Positions 47,966 through 58,205 of a DNA stretch of 64,000 bases are shown piece by piece. A program made the translations under genes and the position numbers. Each line of letters begins with the position of its first letter. Within the stretch, counting starts at the first letter, position 1. The stretch lies in assembly GCA_027946555.1 (NCBI GenBank), contig JAPEVC010000095.1, positions 62,001 to 126,000 of the forward strand, given 5' to 3'. The stretch comes from Gnomoniopsis sp. IMI 355080 (Eukaryota; Ascomycota; Sordariomycetes; Diaporthales; Gnomoniaceae). Under the pieces are notes generated by a model. It was not told the origin of the DNA and ran no database searches. It was given only the letters and a program-made list of their open reading frames with translations.

Positions 47966-48710
47966 ATGGTGTTTCCAGCATACACAAGGGGACACTCAAA
48001 AACACAACAACGTTTTATCATGATATAGTGAACGATTACCAACAGACACACAACACCACACCATTGTCAAGTCACGGAAACCTGCGGCGTACCACGGGAT
48101 TCAATTGGATACGGACAGTGGCATAACCCCATGTCTAGGTGTTATATAAGCACCAGCGGGGTCGGCGTGTGCAAAGAAACTTCTCGGAGTATGGCACTTC
48201 AAGACCGGAACTGTTAGAAAAAAGTCTCTGCGGAGACGGGGACATCAACCCTCATGGGATTCAAGGGGGCGGCGGTCGTGGCTTCGAGGTTACGGGGCTA
48301 CCGGTGGCGTACAAGGAGTTCTTGGAGATTATTCGATTTGCACCATCGGGACGATGGGTCACCAACTTAATCGGTGCTGCGAGCCTTTGTGCTGGACACA
48401 GTATCGACTAAAGCACTTAATACTATGGACGAGAATGGAACGAAATAGATAGACTTGGTACCTACGTCATAGTGGTCCAGATTGCTCGAAATATAGTGAT
48501 CGTCAACATCATCTTCTTAACTTCATTGTCGTCTTGCTTAACGCCCGCTCGCAGGTCTTCTCTACACAGTGATTCGTCCAGAAAGCGCGGTCTGTCCAGG
48601 TATCCTTGCACTTAATATAAATTGTCCCAATTTTCCAACCGGTGCCCACTGAAACTTTATCCAGAATACGACTTGTTCAATTTCGCGGCTTTGGTCACCG
48701 CACACCCTGT
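47966..48710. other. Convergent gap with one coding-like frame
   Basis: Between the small Cys protein (+) and the membrane protein (-). A plus-strand frame from 48142 to 48411 (starting GTG, no ATG) reads plausibly (GRGFEVTGLPVAYKEFLEII, then SGRWVTNLIGAAS), and TATATAAG overlaps its beginning. It could be a 3' exon of the small gene (acceptor CTAG at about 48138) or chance. Confidence 0.3.
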
Positions 48711-49516
48711 TCACCACAGCCGCCTTTGGTAGTAGAGTGGTGTGTCGCCCTGCGACAGTTTCTGAATGTCCTCCTTGATTTTTCTCCGCCTCTCGGCCCT
48801 GCTCATCGGCTTGGTCCCTTCATCGTCCGGATTCTCGGCCGAGGAATCTTCTTCGGCCACGTCATCTTCGCGTATTTCCCAAGGGGCCGGCTGCGGCTGC
48901 GGCTGCGCAAGCACCTGCACCGGCACCATCGGCTCCTGCGTCTGCTCCGACGGCTCTTGTGGCGGTAATTGTGACTCCTGTGTTACCTCATCGTTCTCTG
49001 GTGACGGATCTTGAACGATAGATGATTCCTCCAAGGCGATCGCTTTTTGTTGCTGATCTGTGACGTCTGGTAATGTTTCCTGGACTATGATCTCGATCCC
49101 ATCTGGACTTTGCCTGCTGTTTTCTGACTCGGCCTCTAAACCGTTGGCGCCATCTGCCACGTTAAAGGAGTCTGCTTGTCCTATGCTGATACGTCCAGCC
49201 TTTAGCCTGATAGGTCGGTTGTACTCGTCCAACATGACAATCGTCCCGTCCTCGAGCTCGGTGGTGTCATCTCGGAAGCGGTCTGGGAGGAATATCTGTG
49301 GCGAAGTATCCGGCCGTATAGCAGCCCGAAGATGTCGTACTGTCCTTTGTTGTATTGCGTAACCACTGAGGAAAAGCGCGGTGGTAAAAGAAATCACTGG
49401 CATTACGTGCTTGTTAGTCGACGTCGGTGATATTGGTTGAGTTTACTGGACGCGGCTGGCTTACCGATGGCAGAGGATATTGCAACAGAGACTTGTGATG
49501 ATGTGAGTAGAACCAT
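48711..49516 (-). CDS. Membrane-anchored acidic hypothetical
   Basis: Unrecognised, 245 aa in two exons: 49516-49465 and 49396-48711 (GTAAGC, ACTAAC branch, GCCAG). The join gives an uninterrupted N-terminal hydrophobic stretch (VAISSAIVISFTTALFLSGY), a single transmembrane helix or signal anchor, followed by the basic, conserved-looking VRHLRAAIRPD. A block GTIVMLDEYNRPIRLKAG follows, then a long acidic, Gln/Glu/Pro-rich region that is probably disordered. The end is a basic helix (SRAERRRKIKEDIQKLSQGD) and the terminal YYQRRLW, which may be a conserved motif. If the first exon is ignored, an ATG inside the intron/acceptor would give a shorter helix, so the two-exon model is preferred. Divergent from PRP38, with 490 bp between starts. 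Confidence 0.72.
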
Positions 49517-50006
49517 ATTGATTTGATTGGAATTGCAGGTGAAACTTTTTCAGCATATATTTCAGCCAAAAGAGGACTCGGGACGGCAGAGTGCAGGAAT
49601 GTTGTTGTCTCTAGAAAATAAAGAGTAGTCCATGAGGCTGAATCGGACGGGAAGGCTGGTGGCTGGTGGCTGGGATTCGTTGCATCACCTTCCAAATCAA
49701 GCCGCAACAAAACAGGGACAACGGGGCAACGGCCACGCTACTGTTATCGATAAGCCTTGTTTTGGTGGGGTTCCTGCATACCCTCCTGCAGCTAAAATCG
49801 ACCTTGGGATCTATCTGCAAGAAGCCGGGGAAATAATTCCTACCCTGCCCAGGTACCGTCCCAACGACCTGCAATCGGTCGATCATGCCTAGACCCCTCA
49901 CGAACAATCAAGCTTGACACTGTCTGAACTCAACAGCCGTTGCCACACCGCATACAAACCCTCGACCTAAGATACACCCTTATCTCGCCCAGCTCCGACC
50001 GCAAAC
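49517..50006. promoter_or_regulatory. Divergent promoter region
   Basis: 490 bp between the starts of the membrane hypothetical (-) and PRP38 (+). No coding region. Both promoters must be here. Confidence 0.5.
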
Positions 50007-50789
50007 ATGGCCGAACGCACACATCGCGCTGATGAGCGGCGCTTCCTCGACGAGCGCGGGAGCAACGTCTCCCTCGCACCAAATGGCCTCAACCCTGCCA
50101 CTATCATGGAGAAAGCGGTGCGCGAGCGGATCGTCGAATCTTACTTCTTCAAAGAGCAGTGCTTTGCCGTCAATGAGGCTGACATTGTCAACCGCGTCGT
50201 CGATCACGTCTACTTCATTGGCGGTACGTACGGGAGCACGCAGAAGCCGACACCTTTCCTCTGTCTTGCTTTCAAACTGCTACAGCTTGCTCCGAGGGAC
50301 GACATACTACGCGAGTACTTGAACTTTGGCGGCGAAAAGTTCAAGTACTTACGGGCGCTGGCTGTGTTCTATATCAGGTTGACAAGGAGGGCGAAGGATG
50401 TATATACATTGCTGGAGCCGTATCTGGAAGACCGGAGGAAGTTGAAGCGGAAGGGAAGGGCAGGTATGACCCTGACGTACATGGACGAGTTCGTGGATGA
50501 TCTGCTGGTCAAAGATCGTGTGTGCGGCACGAGTCTGTGGAAAATGCCCAGCCGAGACCTGCTCGAGGACCTGGACGAGTTGGAGCCCAGGGTCAGCCCG
50601 CTGGGCGATATCGAAGACCTCTTGGAGGAAGACGAGGATGCCAACATGGAGAATGGCCACGCCAGTGAGGATGACCGTGGCAGGAGGAGTGACTCCGAAA
50701 GGGACGATCCTGATGACGAGGACCGAGCCCGAGACCAGATGGAGATTGACCGAGAGGACACGCCAGAGAGTCGGAACCGCAGCCCATGA
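50007..50789 (+). CDS. PRP38: Pre-mRNA-splicing factor Prp38
   Basis: Component of the U4/U6.U5 tri-snRNP/B complex, required for spliceosome activation; nuclear. 260 aa, single exon, ATG in good context (AAACATGGC). The PRP38 domain fills residues about 20-185: NPATIMEKAVRERIVESYFF, VDHVYFIGGTYGSTQKPTPF, LCLAFKLLQLAP, EYLNFGGEKFKYLRALAVFY and MTLTYMDEFVDDLL. The tail (about 200-260) is strongly acidic and Arg/Ser/Asp-rich, as in fungal Prp38. The domain is complete, with no breaks. It is the second splicing factor gene in the window but is far from ISY1, so no cluster is implied. Confidence 0.96.
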   Translation: MAERTHRADERRFLDERGSNVSLAPNGLNPATIMEKAVRERIVESYFFKEQCFAVNEADIVNRVVDHVYFIGGTYGSTQKPTPFLCLAFKLLQLAPRDDILREYLNFGGEKFKYLRALAVFYIRLTRRAKDVYTLLEPYLEDRRKLKRKGRAGMTLTYMDEFVDDLLVKDRVCGTSLWKMPSRDLLEDLDELEPRVSPLGDIEDLLEEDEDANMENGHASEDDRGRRSDSERDDPDDEDRARDQMEIDREDTPESRNRSP

Positions 50790-51730
50790 AACCATCACTT
50801 CTACACCCTGCTGTGATAAGATATCTGTTACAACATCTGGCATGTTTCGTTGGCAACGTACTCCATGAAGCCTGCTGCCCGGGGAAGGAGTAAAGGACCC
50901 GAGCCCGGACTATCACGCCTCAGCTTATTGCCTGGGCGTGCACGAGAAGGAGCCATTTGGCTGATGTCGTTGCGAGGCTCATCACCACTTTACCGCCACC
51001 TCATCGCTGAATCTAGCTTCAGCTCTTAGAAGTTTTATGGAGCGGTTAGGTTCCGAACCGCGGGTTGTATACTGGCTTCGCCAAGTGATAGCATCTGCAC
51101 TTGGCCTTGTAAACAGCGATGGGCATCAAAATTGGTCACTCGAGTAGTGAATCAGCCCGCGCTCAGCATTGATAGCTGTGAGCGACCTGGCTCGGCCCAT
51201 GAGCCTACAGAGAGAGTCTGACAAAGACAGAACGGTGAAATGGACACCAGTCAAGACCGTCTGATGAGATTTTCTCCACGCAAGTCGTGAGGCACAACAA
51301 CAACTTTGAGGCATGTAGTCCCTGGCTCACCCTCAAGCCAATATCGAACTCAAGGTGCCATGCCATGGATTCGTCTAACTCACTGCAGCTGTTGCCGAAT
51401 GCGTAGCATCAAAATTCGGGCCGGCTTCTGTAGCAATTTCGAAATTAATAAAAAATTAAAGCATTATTCGCTCCATTATAGCAGCACTGTGTGGAAAGCT
51501 TTATAGCAGAGGAAAAGCACCACGAAGCAAATACTTTGTGGCGGCATGCCGGGGGGGGGCTGTCAGCGATTCGTCACACACGGCCTAATTGGGCTGCAGA
51601 AAATAAAAAGATGCGATTTCAAAGATGCCTGCGGTTCGGTTCAACACAGCAGAAACTTCAACATTGCGCGCTCACCAACTCAAATCAGCAACCACGAAAT
51701 TTATGACATGGATGTAAAAACAAGACGAGC
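50790..51730. other. Intergenic, no gene seen
   Basis: Between two genes on the same strand. It holds the PRP38 3' end and the promoter of the next gene. A G-run of nine lies near 51549. No supported coding region. Confidence 0.5.
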
Positions 51731-52915
51731 ATGATCATCCTTTTCACATCATTAGCTAGGGCGACCATTTCTCGCTGGCCCACAGCTCGTAGTGGGCACC
51801 TAGCGACATGGCCTCTACCCATTTCGGCCAGTTGCAACACCGGGGTTGCTATCAGGCCTTTGGTGAATCCCTCTTCTCGTTACATCTCACAGAAGCCTGA
51901 GATCAAGAAGAGGGAGAAGCCTACGATGAAGAGGGTGCCTTCCTGGCCGGAGTGGCTTAGCGAATTTCCTACCTCACCGGCGAGGATCCAGACAGTGTAC
52001 GATGCCTGCGTGCAGAGCCGTATTTTTGCCCCTCCCGCACAACGGCCTATCGTGCTGAGAAAAGTAGAAAGGGGGCCAGTTTTCGCCTCGGATTCAATTG
52101 GAATGTCTCAGAAGGTCGTCGGAGCCTCTGAGAAGGTTGACCGCTGGGATACTGTTGTTGTTGAACGAACCTTCAGGCGGACACCTGGTCTCCAGGATCG
52201 AGACTGGGAAGCTAGAGGCATCAATTTCCACCACGCAGTAAGAATTGCAAGACAGCTGCAGCTGACTGATTATTTCTCGAAGAAGAAGAAGAAGTTGTCG
52301 CAACTCTTCGGGATTTGGTCTGAAGTTCAGGCTCAAGCGTCCGCGAGGGATGAGAAGAGTGCTGGGAGTTGGGATTATGAGCAGCGGAAAGTTGAGATAA
52401 AAAATTACAAGTGGCCGAGTCAGCCCTGCACAACGCGCCAAACCTCCGGGACGAACACACAGGCTGATCAGGCGCACCCAATTCCAAGAGAGGGAAATGA
52501 TGCTGAAAACGCTGAAAGGGCGCGGGCTGAGCGGTCGCGTCGCCTCTTGAAGCGAAGGAAGCAGCTTGAACAGGCGAGTGACGCGGCAGAGGGGATCAAA
52601 AGCAAGAGGAGGCCACTGCGGCTCGCCGCGACTTCGGAGGGCGTGCCACTGACTTTCGAGACCATGAAGAAACTACGGCGGGTTGAGAGACGAGGACGGG
52701 AGATCGTTGTGGATAAGGAGGTCAGGCAGCGAACCAAAGCGGCGAGTGGCGACCTGGCACCACAGAAGACGGACCAGCCGAGACGAAAAGCCGGCACCAA
52801 GAAGGGAGCCCTGCAGCAGGGTGATCACGATTCTTGGAAAGAACGAAGACCAGAACGAAAAAGAGGGAGCCGAGCGACTCCGAGGGTCAAGATCTCGAGC
52901 AAGAAACCTTCTTGA
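51731..52915 (+). CDS. Basic hypothetical protein
   Basis: Unrecognised, 394 aa, single open exon from the first ATG. The first 60 residues are rich in Arg, Ser and Ala without acidic residues (LARATISRWPTARSGHLATW) and could be a mitochondrial presequence. The middle has varied, folded-looking text (WPEWLSEFPTSPARIQTVYD, FRRTPGLQDRDWEARGINFH). A GAA trinucleotide run gives KKKKK at about residue 183-187. The C-terminal half is highly basic, charged and probably helical or disordered (RRLLKRRKQLEQASDA, KKLRRVERRGREIVVDKEVR). It could be a nucleic-acid-binding protein by charge alone, but this is only inference. The stop lies 97 bp from the stop of the minus-strand Cys-rich candidate. Confidence 0.65.
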   Translation: MIILFTSLARATISRWPTARSGHLATWPLPISASCNTGVAIRPLVNPSSRYISQKPEIKKREKPTMKRVPSWPEWLSEFPTSPARIQTVYDACVQSRIFAPPAQRPIVLRKVERGPVFASDSIGMSQKVVGASEKVDRWDTVVVERTFRRTPGLQDRDWEARGINFHHAVRIARQLQLTDYFSKKKKKLSQLFGIWSEVQAQASARDEKSAGSWDYEQRKVEIKNYKWPSQPCTTRQTSGTNTQADQAHPIPREGNDAENAERARAERSRRLLKRRKQLEQASDAAEGIKSKRRPLRLAATSEGVPLTFETMKKLRRVERRGREIVVDKEVRQRTKAASGDLAPQKTDQPRRKAGTKKGALQQGDHDSWKERRPERKRGSRATPRVKISSKKPS

Positions 52916-53011
52916 AGGCTTTCAAAATAGGAAGATGGCATTTTTGAAGCGAAGGTCCTATTTGTACAAGACTCAGGAGGAGTCCAAAGCTCGCAAGCAG
53001 CCCACCAAGCG

Positions 53012-53874
53012 TTAGGTGGAGCGCCTGAAGCAACCACTGGCATTGGCACAATGGAAAGACCTGGCACAGCGAGCAAAGCCTGACTGAAAGGGTATGGTCG
53101 AGACGTCACGATAGTGGTCCGCGTCAAAACCATCGCTCCAGACGCGTGTACAAGTCTGTGAAAAGAACCAGCAGCATGCGTCACGAGACATGACCTGGCC
53201 ACTCTCCAGAACTCCCGGTGTTGTCACCTGCTGGCCTGATGCATTTACGTAGTCGCGACGACAGGAGGTACAGAGAAGCCTACCGAGGTCCAGCTCCTCA
53301 TCAATGCAACAAGTTTCGTTGCGAACGAACGACTCACAATTTCGCCAACCGTTTGGGATTCTTTTGAATCCAACCGAGCCAAAATTATTGTTGATATTGT
53401 CAGTGTCCGGGCAGTCGACAGAGCAATGCCGAGGCATCTCCCCTTCTGGGAAAGTTGTTGCGAAGTCTTCGTCTGAGGCGGCCAGTCAGGATCAACCCGC
53501 TCCCGAGAGGTGCTCATAATACAAACGTTTCGCAGAGCCTTCATTCTTGGAATGACCTTCTTGGGCAGCAGGCAGCGTAATGCTCGAATCTGGAAATCCT
53601 CTTCCTTGTGTGATCCAGTGCTCTGGCAACGGACGGCTACTAAGGTGACTTCGAAATTCATGCGGACGCATGTGAAAATCACATAGCATTGCGAATACCT
53701 CAGCGGTAGCATTACAGCATTGTGCAATGCCAGGAAGCATATTCTCGAAGGGTCCACCAGATAAAACACCAGAGCACTCACATGTGAACGACCTCGGGAT
53801 CTACGCACCTCATGAGAATCGTAGCCATCGAGCGTCTACGTCATCCACACGCATACTAAATTGAAATTTGACAT
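53012..53874 (-). CDS. Candidate Cys-rich orphan protein
   Basis: Proposed gene, not recognised. Exons 53874-53857 (MSNFNL), 53800-53527 and 53472-53012, 250 aa. The second intron (54 nt, donor GTTTGT, CTGAC branch, CTCAG) removes two in-frame stops and keeps phase; the first (56 nt, GTATGC...CGTAG) is weaker, and the true 5' end may differ. The exons read as protein throughout: FTCECSGVLSGGPFENMLPG, PLPEHWITQGRGFPDSSITL, KRIPNGWRNCESFVRNETCC and MSRDACCWFFSQTCTRVWSD. It has 18 Cys in 250 residues and four N-glycosylation sequons (NAT, NET, NAS, NAS), which would suit an extracellular protein, yet no signal peptide is visible in this model. Repeats of AT and AC lie just upstream, between it and the next, divergent gene. 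Could also be a pseudogene. Confidence 0.42.
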
Positions 53875-53897
53875 TGAAGGTATCCTCTGTGTTCGCT

Positions 53898-53900
<3 letters not shown>

Positions 53901-53931
<31 letters not shown>

Positions 53932-53994
53932 CTTCCTCAAGGCGTCTTCATATCAAGAAATGGCCATTTCATTGCCCGGATTTCACAAAGACAT

Positions 53995-54030
<36 letters not shown>
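53901..54030. repeat. AT and AC microsatellites
   Basis: An AT run of 14 units at 53901-53928 and a compound AC then AT run at 53996-54030, both between the Cys-rich candidate (-) and the small basic gene (+). They lie in what should be a divergent promoter. Such dinucleotide tracts are length-variable. Confidence 0.95.
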
Positions 54031-54165
54031 CTTTGCTCTCAACGACCCAACGTACGACTGAACACATACCCAGCCTTTCATCTTTGGTACAAGGACTAGC
54101 AACTGCCACATTCCATCCACGTACCAGTACCCATCACAAGTGTCAATTGATATCAACTCCTCGAA

Positions 54166-54453
54166 ATGGCAGACGAAGCAACGGCCACGCCCCACGTCCC
54201 CAAGACAAAGCACGAACTCAAGCATGAGAGACGCATGGCCCGACACGCTGAGCGCGTAGCCCGGCGAAATGACCCCGAGCGTAAAAGCCACGCCGGTGAC
54301 GTTGTTGGTCGTGTCTCCAACGGCCTCAAAATTCTCACCTTCGGCCACAAAAATCCCATCAGCGAGATCGTGGGGACGGTGGCAGATGGGCTGAAGCATG
54401 GGGCTGGAGAGAAGCCAAATAGAGACGAACTGGACCAAGTGGCCAAACAGTGA
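54166..54453 (+). CDS. Small basic hypothetical protein
   Basis: Unrecognised protein of 95 aa in a single exon; ATG preceded by CGAA A, a fair context. The N-terminal half is rich in Lys, His and Arg, probably a charged helix (KTKHELKHERRMARHAERVA). The C-terminal half has a compact, conserved-looking motif (VSNGLKILTFGHKNPISEIV) followed by GTVADGLKHG. No signal peptide and no clear membrane helix. It looks like a small fungal-specific protein, but no function can be stated. Microsatellite tracts lie 140-260 bp upstream. Confidence 0.65.
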   Translation: MADEATATPHVPKTKHELKHERRMARHAERVARRNDPERKSHAGDVVGRVSNGLKILTFGHKNPISEIVGTVADGLKHGAGEKPNRDELDQVAKQ

Positions 54454-54992
54454 GGCCAATATGTCATGTGAAAAGAAGAAGAAGAAAAGGAATAGAGGAA
54501 TAGACTGGAAGAGGGAATGAAGGCGGTGCGTTTGCCTCATGTGTGTGCGTTACATGATTACAACTTTCAACATTTGGGTTGTCGAGATATAGGCATTCAG
54601 TCAACATTGACCGACTGGATATGATACTAATTTCAGCCGATACATACATCATGTTCGAATAACGATGCTGTCAGCGTTTCTAGGTGATGCCCTACTCGTC
54701 TTTCCTTTGCTGCGGTATCGGCATTGTCGCTCAGATGCTCGTGGTGCCTTCCTCATCCATCCTCAGCCAGGCAAACGTGACGGTGACGAGCAACATGTTC
54801 TTGCCCAAGAAGAACGTTCGTTGCTATTTCCAACCTCGTCCTTCAATAATTTTTGTTTTGACCTCGTCTCCTTGATGTCATGATTTGTTTTCATGCACTG
54901 TTCAAGCCCAGACTTCTACCCAGCCCGGGCATCGTGTCTATACGTTTTGTTAAACCTACCGTTTTGGGTAATCACCAGCACAATTTTCAACC
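54454..54992. other. Intergenic, no gene seen
   Basis: Between two plus-strand genes; a purine-rich stretch (about 54473-54500) follows the first stop. It holds the promoter of the 1070-residue gene. No supported coding region. Confidence 0.5.
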
Positions 54993-57900
54993 ATGCTTCG
55001 AAGGCACAGCACCAAATCCAAAGTGGACCTTCAACACCGCAAGTCCACCACATCCGTCCGCAGCGTGAACCTGGAACATATCAGCGCTGCCACCGCCGAG
55101 AGAGACTCAAAGATTGCGGCTCTCCAGGCATTCTCCCGTGGACAGGACCGTCACTCCGCCGACACAAACTCGATGTTCCCTCCCAAGAAGGCCTCAGATC
55201 ACCATAAAGACGAGAGTAGACCCACCGCACAGCCCAGACTTTATACTAGCGCGGCAAGTGAACATGAGGGAAGTGGCCTCGGCCGCAGACAGAGCGTGCG
55301 TTTCGTACGTCCTAATTCGGGACTGCAGACACGCGCATCAAGAATCAGTATGAACACTGTTGCGCCTGAGTGGGAGAACAATGCTGCCGTCCGCCGGTCG
55401 ATCCAGAAATCCCAGAGTTCGCAGGACTTCGCGATTCAACCCCCATCCGTTCTCCGGGAAGCGCAGAACATCCAGCTCCCCGACAGACTCTCGTCTCGTG
55501 GGAAGACGCTGCTGCCACCTAAGCCTGCGCTCAAACAAGAGTATCTACAAGAATTGATGCCGGACCATCAGCAATACACGCCAGAGGACGACATTGCGTC
55601 CATGCCGTCTTCATTTCGTCGACTTCGAAAGACTAGGTCAATGTTTACCACGCGGAATTTACTGAGGAACAGCCGGGATGCTCCGTTGTTCACACCGGCG
55701 CCAGTACATCTTCCTGCTCCTATCACGACTAAGCCTCGATTTTCATTCTTGAATCGCAAGGAGAATGAGTCCACGTCACCTGGACCGACTCTCAAGGCCC
55801 CCAAGTCAGTGAATTTCCTGCGTCATCGCAAGGACTGTGTCAGTACCTCGACGGCGTACCAAGGCCCTACCCACGACGAATCGCCGATCATGTCAGGATC
55901 GCCGGCAGAGCACTCCCTCCGGTCACGAATTCTGCCAAAGCCTTCCATTTTATTTGGGAACAAAGGCGGAAAAATGGGCCCGGAATTCCGGAAGACGCTC
56001 AGAAACAGCACGTCGAACGCAGCACTACCTGTTTCGGCGACAACTAATAGCATTTCCATGAGCATCCACGGGAGCTTGAGAATCAAGGCCCGCAAAGTAT
56101 CCTCATCTATCAAATCCAGATTCAAGAATCTTTTAATTGAAAGATGCGAGGACAATGCCAAGTTTCCTGCTCAGCAAATTGAGGCCCAGAGATCTCATGT
56201 GGCCAACCTCTTCGATGTGGATCACTTCGGCCCTGCAGCGTCTGATATCGAGGGTTTTCATATCCATGAGGATAGCGCACTGGCTAGAGTGTCAGCTCGC
56301 CTTCCTGTGTTACATGCAGTGTCATCTAGCGAGCGGTTACGTTCTCGTAGTGGCAGCATTGCCAGTTTCAAGAGCGAGGGCAAAAGGTATTCCGATGAGA
56401 AATCTCGAGTCACTAGCTGGGCTAGCACTGAAGCCAATACCATCGTCGCGCATAGACCTCAGGAGGACTCGGAGATATGGGACAGAGAACGGCCCTCTGT
56501 TATCACTGGAAACGATTTCCATGCTCAGTCACCGTCCTTGCCTCGTCCAAAGTTGGGACTGCAAACCATTACCTCTCAAGAGGAGCTGGCTCCACAAACC
56601 GCCCCCGGGTGCCTGGCACCCGGAGCTGCGGTTGACAGTCAGCGGGTTTACTCTGCTTTGATGAAGAGGATGGTTGATACCCAACAGCTTTTCGAAAATG
56701 TGCGCAAATGCAGTGTTGACTCGGATCCTTTTCGAACCTTGTCTCCTCCTACCAGTGATGACAGCAGCGACCATGGCGAGGATGTGATGGTCAGTCATGG
56801 TAGCCCCCAAGGCAGCGGGAATCCTGACATGCAGCCAAAGCGGAGAGAACACCTGCCCGAAAGAAATCCTGCTCGGCTTTCTACATCGTTAGAGGCAGCG
56901 AGGGCGGACTGTGACCCAAATTTGGGACCGTATCGGCCGTTGTCTCCTCCAGTCCACCTTACACCTCACGGCAAGGACAGACCTCTTACAGACAGGAGCT
57001 CGGCATTTTTTGGAAGCCCAACTTCTCACCTATTCCGAACCCGCAGCCCCTGGCGCAAATCTCTTCAAGAGGCGATCAATGCTGACCGGGTCTCATCGCA
57101 ACAGCCCGTTGAAGACATTGGTCAAGTTATCGGTGCTGTCACTGACGATGCTGAGAAAAAGGCAGACTCTGCAAGCAATTACTCGCAAGACACACAAATC
57201 CACAAAATAGAGAAGAGAGCAGAGCATCCCATTGTAGGCTCCTCTGGATCCGTGGTCAACCAGGGTTACGCCACCATCGATGGCGGGCCACCCAATACCT
57301 ATCCTCCCACTGGAGAGCGTCAAGTTTCAACAGCGAGCTCTGTGGACTGGAAAACCCATCTCTCCCATAAGGTGGTGAGAGCTGGACGCTCCCCTGACTC
57401 CCCCACAAGAGTCAGTGGGCGGCCATGCGAAGTCGAGTATGTTGTGCCTACCATGCCGCGTGCTTTTGGTCACGGCCATGTTCGCGAAATGGCACAGACT
57501 AGCAGCTACGAGGAAGATGAATACAATGCAAGCCCTGCCGTCCGCATGCCTACGAACCCAACAACACCGCTTGGAGCGATCGAGCCTAATATTAGACTTA
57601 CTCCCCAACAGCGCTGTGTGCTGCAGACCACACCTCCCTCCGCTTCAACTCTCCAGCAAAATGCACTAGCCCCTTCCGGAACTGCGGTGTCTGTTGCTGA
57701 AGATGGCATGGAATACAATGTTCCCAAAGATGCACTGCGGCCCCGTGCCTCACCTCTCAGCTCATGTGAAGACTCAAGGTCCAACTCCTTCCAGACACCG
57801 GCGCAAGAAGCAGCCCTCCCCGTCAGACAGACCAAGTCGCTCACGCAAGTCCAAAACCTTACCAGGGTTCGCGCAGGGGAGACGGGATCTCCTCGTCGTG

Positions 57901-58205
57901 GTACTCCTACCGTGCGGCTGATGCGAAAGTCGCCCGCGAAGCTTGAGGACGCGGCGTCTCCTACGAGGTCTACACCGGGGTTCAGCACGGCGTTCACCAA
58001 GCATTTTGGTTCCCTACCGAAAAGGTTGGGCGAGGCGAAGGAAAATCAGGATCCTACTCGGGCCAAAGAGGGCGGCGGCAGGAACGGAGAAAGTGATGAC
58101 AGCCAGCAGGCTATGCAGTTGCGGGGAAGTAAGACCATGGTGGACTTGTTCTTGAACAGTCGAAGAAGACAGAGAAGGAGTGGAGAAGGCGCTTCTTTTG
58201 TCTGA
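54993..58205 (+). CDS. Large disordered hypothetical protein
   Basis: Unrecognised, 1070 aa in one long exon. Its N-terminus is compact and looks conserved (MLRRHSTKSKVDLQHRKSTT, then LEHISAATAERDSKIAALQA), and so does the C-terminus (STAFTKHFGSLPKRLGEAKE, then SKTMVDLFLNSRRRQRRSG). Between them the protein is Ser/Pro/Arg-rich, with many RxxS sites, and is probably mostly disordered. A basic patch (SIHGSLRIKARKVSSSIKSR) lies at about residues 350-370. No enzyme motif, signal peptide or membrane helix is seen. The overall look (phosphosite-rich, conserved ends) fits a scaffold or cell-cycle regulator, but that is inference only. Gene spacing to the next gene is 650 bp. Confidence 0.75.
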   Translation: MLRRHSTKSKVDLQHRKSTTSVRSVNLEHISAATAERDSKIAALQAFSRGQDRHSADTNSMFPPKKASDHHKDESRPTAQPRLYTSAASEHEGSGLGRRQSVRFVRPNSGLQTRASRISMNTVAPEWENNAAVRRSIQKSQSSQDFAIQPPSVLREAQNIQLPDRLSSRGKTLLPPKPALKQEYLQELMPDHQQYTPEDDIASMPSSFRRLRKTRSMFTTRNLLRNSRDAPLFTPAPVHLPAPITTKPRFSFLNRKENESTSPGPTLKAPKSVNFLRHRKDCVSTSTAYQGPTHDESPIMSGSPAEHSLRSRILPKPSILFGNKGGKMGPEFRKTLRNSTSNAALPVSATTNSISMSIHGSLRIKARKVSSSIKSRFKNLLIERCEDNAKFPAQQIEAQRSHVANLFDVDHFGPAASDIEGFHIHEDSALARVSARLPVLHAVSSSERLRSRSGSIASFKSEGKRYSDEKSRVTSWASTEANTIVAHRPQEDSEIWDRERPSVITGNDFHAQSPSLPRPKLGLQTITSQEELAPQTAPGCLAPGAAVDSQRVYSALMKRMVDTQQLFENVRKCSVDSDPFRTLSPPTSDDSSDHGEDVMVSHGSPQGSGNPDMQPKRREHLPERNPARLSTSLEAARADCDPNLGPYRPLSPPVHLTPHGKDRPLTDRSSAFFGSPTSHLFRTRSPWRKSLQEAINADRVSSQQPVEDIGQVIGAVTDDAEKKADSASNYSQDTQIHKIEKRAEHPIVGSSGSVVNQGYATIDGGPPNTYPPTGERQVSTASSVDWKTHLSHKVVRAGRSPDSPTRVSGRPCEVEYVVPTMPRAFGHGHVREMAQTSSYEEDEYNASPAVRMPTNPTTPLGAIEPNIRLTPQQRCVLQTTPPSASTLQQNALAPSGTAVSVAEDGMEYNVPKDALRPRASPLSSCEDSRSNSFQTPAQEAALPVRQTKSLTQVQNLTRVRAGETGSPRRGTPTVRLMRKSPAKLEDAASPTRSTPGFSTAFTKHFGSLPKRLGEAKENQDPTRAKEGGGRNGESDDSQQAMQLRGSKTMVDLFLNSRRRQRRSGEGASFV

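Noticed and set aside
53861..54061. Frame with YIYIYI and THTHTH runs
   Set aside because: Simple translation of the AT and AC microsatellites.
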